From CAZUNB01 sp044227985 (GTDB lineage: Bacteria > Patescibacteriota > Saccharimonadia > Saccharimonadales > JAGPDM01): a stretch of 37,418 nt of DNA. A program made the position numbers and the translations under genes. The stretch's first letter is position 1; the number at the start of each line of letters is the position of its first letter. Below the pieces are notes generated by a model. The model did no database searches. It was not told the DNA's origin and saw only the letters and a list, made by a program, of their open reading frames with translations. The stretch spans positions 1 through 37,418 of the forward strand of contig JBGAVT010000013.1 of assembly GCA_044227985.1 (NCBI GenBank), in the 5' to 3' direction. Positions 34,182-37,418 of this stretch are shown piece after piece.

Positions 34182-34272
34182 ACGATAAATAATTTTTATA
34201 GGTAAATGAAATATAGACTAGTTTAATATCAAGTTATCGATGCTATGATAACTAAAAGCGTTATTTTATATC

Positions 34273-34443
34273 CTACGCTTCTCGAGGTCGAACCCCAATA
34301 TCATTAAGTTCAAATCCATAATCATCAAGTGCACTCAGGACTAAATCTTCCTGCCCAGCTTTATACGCATGAGCCAATGCTTGTAAAAATTCTCCGACTG
34401 TATCGTAGAGTTTTCCATCAAATTCATATACTTGATCTACCAT
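34273..34443 (-). CDS. Small conserved-looking protein of 56 residues
   Basis: The ATG at 34443 has a perfect AAGGAG six bases upstream; a TATACT box lies at 34469-34474. The product (MVDQVYEFDGKLYDTVGEFL ... DIGVRPREA) is acidic and soluble, with a beta hairpin then helices by pattern (EFLQALAHAYKAGQEDLVLSALDDYGFE). No signal, membrane segment or Cys. The clean ribosome site and balanced composition support a real gene. Family and function not recognised. Confidence 0.75.
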   Translation of the reverse strand: MVDQVYEFDGKLYDTVGEFLQALAHAYKAGQEDLVLSALDDYGFELNDIGVRPREA

Positions 34444-34514
34444 ATATATCTCCTTAGTTAACACTATCAGTATAGAACTTTTACAACATATAGCCACACA
34501 CTATAGACTAAAAA

Positions 34515-36218
34515 TTAGCGTTGCATCAAATCATTAACCTGACGACTAATACTTGCTATCTCACCCCATGAACTTTTATCAGTTAGAATTACAATCACAT
34601 AGTTTGAGTTTGGACCGTAGACTATGGCAGCATCATGGAGTAGCGCCCAGAGAAAGCCTACTTTATCTGCCACGCGTGCATTGTTAGCACCTGCCGGAAT
34701 ACCTCGACGATATACCTGTTTTGACATGGCATCTACCAATATACTTCTGCTACCTTCAGATAGAATCTGACCTGCTGCAATCATTTGTAGAAACCGAGCT
34801 TCATCTGTTGAATTAACAGATTTTTGACTTGCGTGCATAGTGATACCGTTTAAACCGATTGCTTTTACTTCACTGTCAATTGTGCTCCAGCCGAATGTTC
34901 GCCCAAACCATATTGCACATGAGTTGTTTGAATTTATTATCATCGTATCAAAGCACTGACGAATCGTTTTGCCTTCGGTGGCTGAATCGCCCCAATTGAC
35001 GCTGCCCTCATCAATTCGTTTCAATAAGCTATAGCTGACGAATAATTTATAGGTACTGGCCGGATGGTAGCGGGCAGTGCCTCGACTACTAGAAATTCGC
35101 TGCCTCCCACCAACTTCAATGATACTTATCGATACTTCAGCACCAGTATTTTTTGTCAGATCAGAAAGCAAAGCATCTAGGCCTTTTTGTGTTGGTGTGT
35201 AGCTACGGTCGATCACAACCTTCGGTGCAATGACTGAAACTGGAACGTCGAACGTAGCTGACTGCTGAGCATCAGATTCTATTGAAGCAGTAATTTTATT
35301 GGTTAAAGCAACCACATCGACTCTGGTTGCACTACGGCCGGGCTCAAGCAAAACTTGTGCTCCGTCAAGAAATTGAATCAACTGGTTCTTTGATGTTGTA
35401 TTAAGCTGGATTGTTTTTGCCGACAATAGCTCAGACAAACGATCGCGATTCACTTTTAGCTGTAGTTTATCGGCTATAAATTCAGTGCTAAGTGATGTTG
35501 CAATTTCAGCTCCCGGAACTTCAACAACTCCAGCGCTCGTTTTTAATATAATTGAACCGCCAGTTACTTGCTCTGCTTTTGTCTTGGCGCTCTGAGCTTT
35601 CTCGGTAGTAATCATTGGCTCTAGAATAGTGGCTTGAACAGTAATCTGCGAAGCTAATCCGCTCATATCAAGCTTGTTTAAACTATCTATAAGTTTTCCC
35701 TGGTCTATTCCCCTTCCAGTGCTAGATTCTTTCAGAATAACTCCATTTTGCCCGATGGTAAGCTCAGCATTCTTTGCTGTGTATGAATCTACCTTTTCAA
35801 TTTTATCTACGATTTCGATAGTTTTTTGTTGTTTATATGTAAGTGAAATTTGCTGATCTATATGCTGTTTTTTTAGTAAACCAAAAAAATCGCTCTTCGA
35901 CTCATGTTGTAAACTCGCAAAATGAAACAGAGACTTGTCGTTATCTACCGACACTCCGAGTTGTTTGTAGCTTGTTTGTAAGCTTGTTTTCGGGCCATGA
36001 AGCTTTATTGGCTGTTGTAGTTGCTTATCTAAATCAGTCAAAACATCTTGGTAGTCCGTAAATCCAACATAGTTTGACCCGATCCATGATAATGGCAGAA
36101 ACCGATCGTTCGGCCAAAGCGATAGTAACGTGTAGTTTGTTACCAGCAGGCCAATCAAAGCGACACTTAGAGCAATCGATACCCATTTTGTAGTTTTATT
36201 TTTAAAAATTTGATTCAT
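34515..36218 (-). CDS. Membrane-anchored penicillin-binding-type serine hydrolase (beta-lactamase-like fold)
   Basis: 567 residues from the ATG at 36218; the frame extends upstream to 36275 but would cover its own TATACT box (36252-36247). One membrane anchor at about 12-34. Residues about 70-330 hold two similar beta-rich regions (LTIGQNGVILKESSTGRGID; TRVDVVALTNKITASIES) like the peptidoglycan-binding PG_binding_4 domains of YoaR/VanW proteins. The C-terminal 220 residues have the class A signature: Ser388-x-x-Lys391 (ASTYK), an SxN element (SNN, 430-432) and a KxG box (KVG, 519-521). The omega-loop Glu of true beta-lactamases is not clearly placed. It may be a transpeptidase- or carboxypeptidase-like enzyme, or a non-catalytic peptidoglycan binder. 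Confidence 0.85.
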   Translation of the reverse strand: MNQIFKNKTTKWVSIALSVALIGLLVTNYTLLSLWPNDRFLPLSWIGSNYVGFTDYQDVLTDLDKQLQQPIKLHGPKTSLQTSYKQLGVSVDNDKSLFHFASLQHESKSDFFGLLKKQHIDQQISLTYKQQKTIEIVDKIEKVDSYTAKNAELTIGQNGVILKESSTGRGIDQGKLIDSLNKLDMSGLASQITVQATILEPMITTEKAQSAKTKAEQVTGGSIILKTSAGVVEVPGAEIATSLSTEFIADKLQLKVNRDRLSELLSAKTIQLNTTSKNQLIQFLDGAQVLLEPGRSATRVDVVALTNKITASIESDAQQSATFDVPVSVIAPKVVIDRSYTPTQKGLDALLSDLTKNTGAEVSISIIEVGGRQRISSSRGTARYHPASTYKLFVSYSLLKRIDEGSVNWGDSATEGKTIRQCFDTMIINSNNSCAIWFGRTFGWSTIDSEVKAIGLNGITMHASQKSVNSTDEARFLQMIAAGQILSEGSRSILVDAMSKQVYRRGIPAGANNARVADKVGFLWALLHDAAIVYGPNSNYVIVILTDKSSWGEIASISRQVNDLMQR

Positions 36219-36304
36219 TTTTAGTTTTTCGCTTGTGCTAAATACTAGTATACCACCGCCATGGCTGCAAGGCACCCACCCGGTATCATCTATCCTGTAT
36301 CTGT

Positions 36305-36310
36305 TATACT
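36305..36310 (+). promoter_or_regulatory. -10 box of the aldehyde dehydrogenase gene; leaderless start
   Basis: TATACT, then seven bases, then the ATG at 36318; no Shine-Dalgarno site. The 99-base gap with the divergent serine-hydrolase gene holds an opposing TATACT (36252-36247) and nothing else I can see. Confidence 0.5.
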
Positions 36311-36317
36311 TTTAATT

Positions 36318-37418
36318 ATGAAAATTATATCGACTAATCCAGCTAAAAATTATCAGATTATAGATGAGATTGAACTAACTTCTAATCAGGATATTACTAC
36401 AAAGACAGCTGCCGCCCAGGCTGCCAAAAATGAGTGGAAACTACTTGGGATTAATAAACGTATAGAGCTTCTGCGGCCTATTCAAAAAGAACTTCTAGAA
36501 AGAAAACAAGAAATCGCCGAGCTTATCACCACTGAGGTGGGCAAACCAATATCACAGAGCTTATCTGAGGTTGAACGCTATGCTGATGGTGAACTTGGCT
36601 GGTTTCTCGATAATGCCGCCACTGCCCTTGCCGATGAGACCACTATGGAGAACAATGATACGGTTCATAAAATTCGTTATGAACCACGAGGGGTGGTTGC
36701 CGCTATAGCTCCATGGAATTATCCATTTGGTATGGCGATTTGGGGAATTTTTCCAAACCTAGTCGCAGGTAATACTGTTATTTTTAAGGCTTCCGAAGAG
36801 TGCCCTCTCGTCGGAAAATTAATCGGAGACATTATCGATAGTCATAATCTGCCAAATGGAGTTTTCTCTCAAATATTCGGCGCAGGTGAAGCTGGTAAGA
36901 CCTTAACCGATGGAGATATCGACCTTATCTGGTTCACCGGAAGCACCGAGACTGGCAAAGCACTTTACAAAAAAGCCGCCAGTAAATTCATTGGCGTGGT
37001 TCTCGAAATGGGTGGTTCAAACCCATGCGTTGTCTTTGACGATGTCGACATCTCTAGTAGCGCGCCCATAATGCTTGACGGTCGCATGCAGAATTGTGGC
37101 CAAATCTGTTCATCGCTCAAACGACTCATCGTTCAAGAAACAATCTTTGATGAAACTATCAATGAGTTAGCAAGATTGCTTGGTGAGAAGACAATTGGTG
37201 ATCCGTCTGATGAAAATACAGATATTGGCAGTCTAGTGGCTAAACGTCAGCAAGAATTATTACAGGATCAGCTCAACGATGCGCTCAATAAAGGTGCTAT
37301 TATCGTTGCTCAAAAAGAAGTTCCAGAGCACTTATCTGGCGCATTTTTCCCTCCAACTATTCTGAAGAATATTACTCCTAATATGCGAGTTTGGCACGAG
37401 GAGGTTTTCGGTCCAATC
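36318..37418 (+). CDS. Aldehyde dehydrogenase, NAD(P)-dependent, succinate-semialdehyde-dehydrogenase-like (3' end outside window)
   Basis: 367 codons, open to the window edge. Oxidises an aldehyde to the acid. The family residues are present: Asn134 (APWNYPF), Lys157 (IFKASEE), the FTGST coenzyme turn (206-210), Glu230 (LEMGG) and the nucleophile Cys264 (NCGQICSS), 34 residues after the Glu as usual. The last residues (HEEVFGPI) show that only about 80-100 residues are missing. The short N-terminus and sequence style recall the GabD/Sad group, so succinate semialdehyde is a fair guess, not a proof. The mRNA looks leaderless. Confidence 0.93.
   Translation, partial: MKIISTNPAKNYQIIDEIELTSNQDITTKTAAAQAAKNEWKLLGINKRIELLRPIQKELLERKQEIAELITTEVGKPISQSLSEVERYADGELGWFLDNAATALADETTMENNDTVHKIRYEPRGVVAAIAPWNYPFGMAIWGIFPNLVAGNTVIFKASEECPLVGKLIGDIIDSHNLPNGVFSQIFGAGEAGKTLTDGDIDLIWFTGSTETGKALYKKAASKFIGVVLEMGGSNPCVVFDDVDISSSAPIMLDGRMQNCGQICSSLKRLIVQETIFDETINELARLLGEKTIGDPSDENTDIGSLVAKRQQELLQDQLNDALNKGAIIVAQKEVPEHLSGAFFPPTILKNITPNMRVWHEEVFGPI

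Noticed and set aside
34045..34272. tRNA or small RNA gene after gdhA
   Set aside because: Several short hairpins occur, but there is no cloverleaf, no TTCGA arm and no promoter; only hairpin repeats are reported.

Overview
The window looks like a chromosomal segment of a candidate-phyla-radiation bacterium (Patescibacteria), most likely Saccharibacteria-like. This is inferred from gene types, not from a marker tree. The signs are moderate-to-low GC, dense same-strand gene runs, TGA used as a normal stop (ftsE and ftsX overlap through ATGA), frequent GTG and TTG starts, several genes without a Shine-Dalgarno site, an unusually large share of secreted or membrane-anchored proteins of unknown function, and LPXTG-type anchors typical of a single-membrane envelope. 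No rRNA, tRNA, CRISPR array, transposase or phage gene was seen.

Layout. 1-2.2 kb: two secreted surface proteins on the minus strand, with a shared Pro/Val/Glu/Thr-rich wall-spanning stretch and nearly identical promoter/operator modules. 2.2-4.0 kb: a plus-strand subtilisin-like protease. 4.0-6.2 kb: an acidic protein of unknown function behind a promoter, a Phe-rich micro-ORF and a pairing leader, then a 50-codon small gene whose start lies inside a long stem-loop. 6.2-13.2 kb: minus-strand core genes in the order ftsE, ftsX, a coiled-coil M23 peptidase, ctpA, pyrG, a stand-alone receiver protein and a small membrane protein. The M23 gene has its own consensus promoter and an attenuator-like leader. 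13.3-14.8 kb: a frameshifted small gene and a plus-strand membrane protein. 14.8-22.1 kb: a 1569-residue LPKTG-anchored beta-helix/DUF11 protein and smaller envelope proteins. 22.1-26.8 kb: a compact five-gene locus of secreted proteins that resembles the WxL surface loci of Firmicutes. 26.9-32.7 kb: serS, hpf, secA and an M16 peptidase. 32.8-37.4 kb: glutamate dehydrogenase, a 56-residue small protein, a penicillin-binding-type serine hydrolase and an aldehyde dehydrogenase that runs off the end.

How the genes fit together. Most of the window serves the envelope: export (SecA), division-linked wall remodelling (FtsEX with a coiled-coil M23 peptidase, CtpA, a serine hydrolase) and surface display (LPXTG and WxL-like proteins). 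The most striking observation is that the M23 domain next to ftsEX is circularly permuted: the HLH half precedes the HxxxD half, yet all catalytic residues are present. Second are the attenuator-like leader of that same gene and the WxL-like locus, in which two proteins share a C-terminal beta-strand signature.
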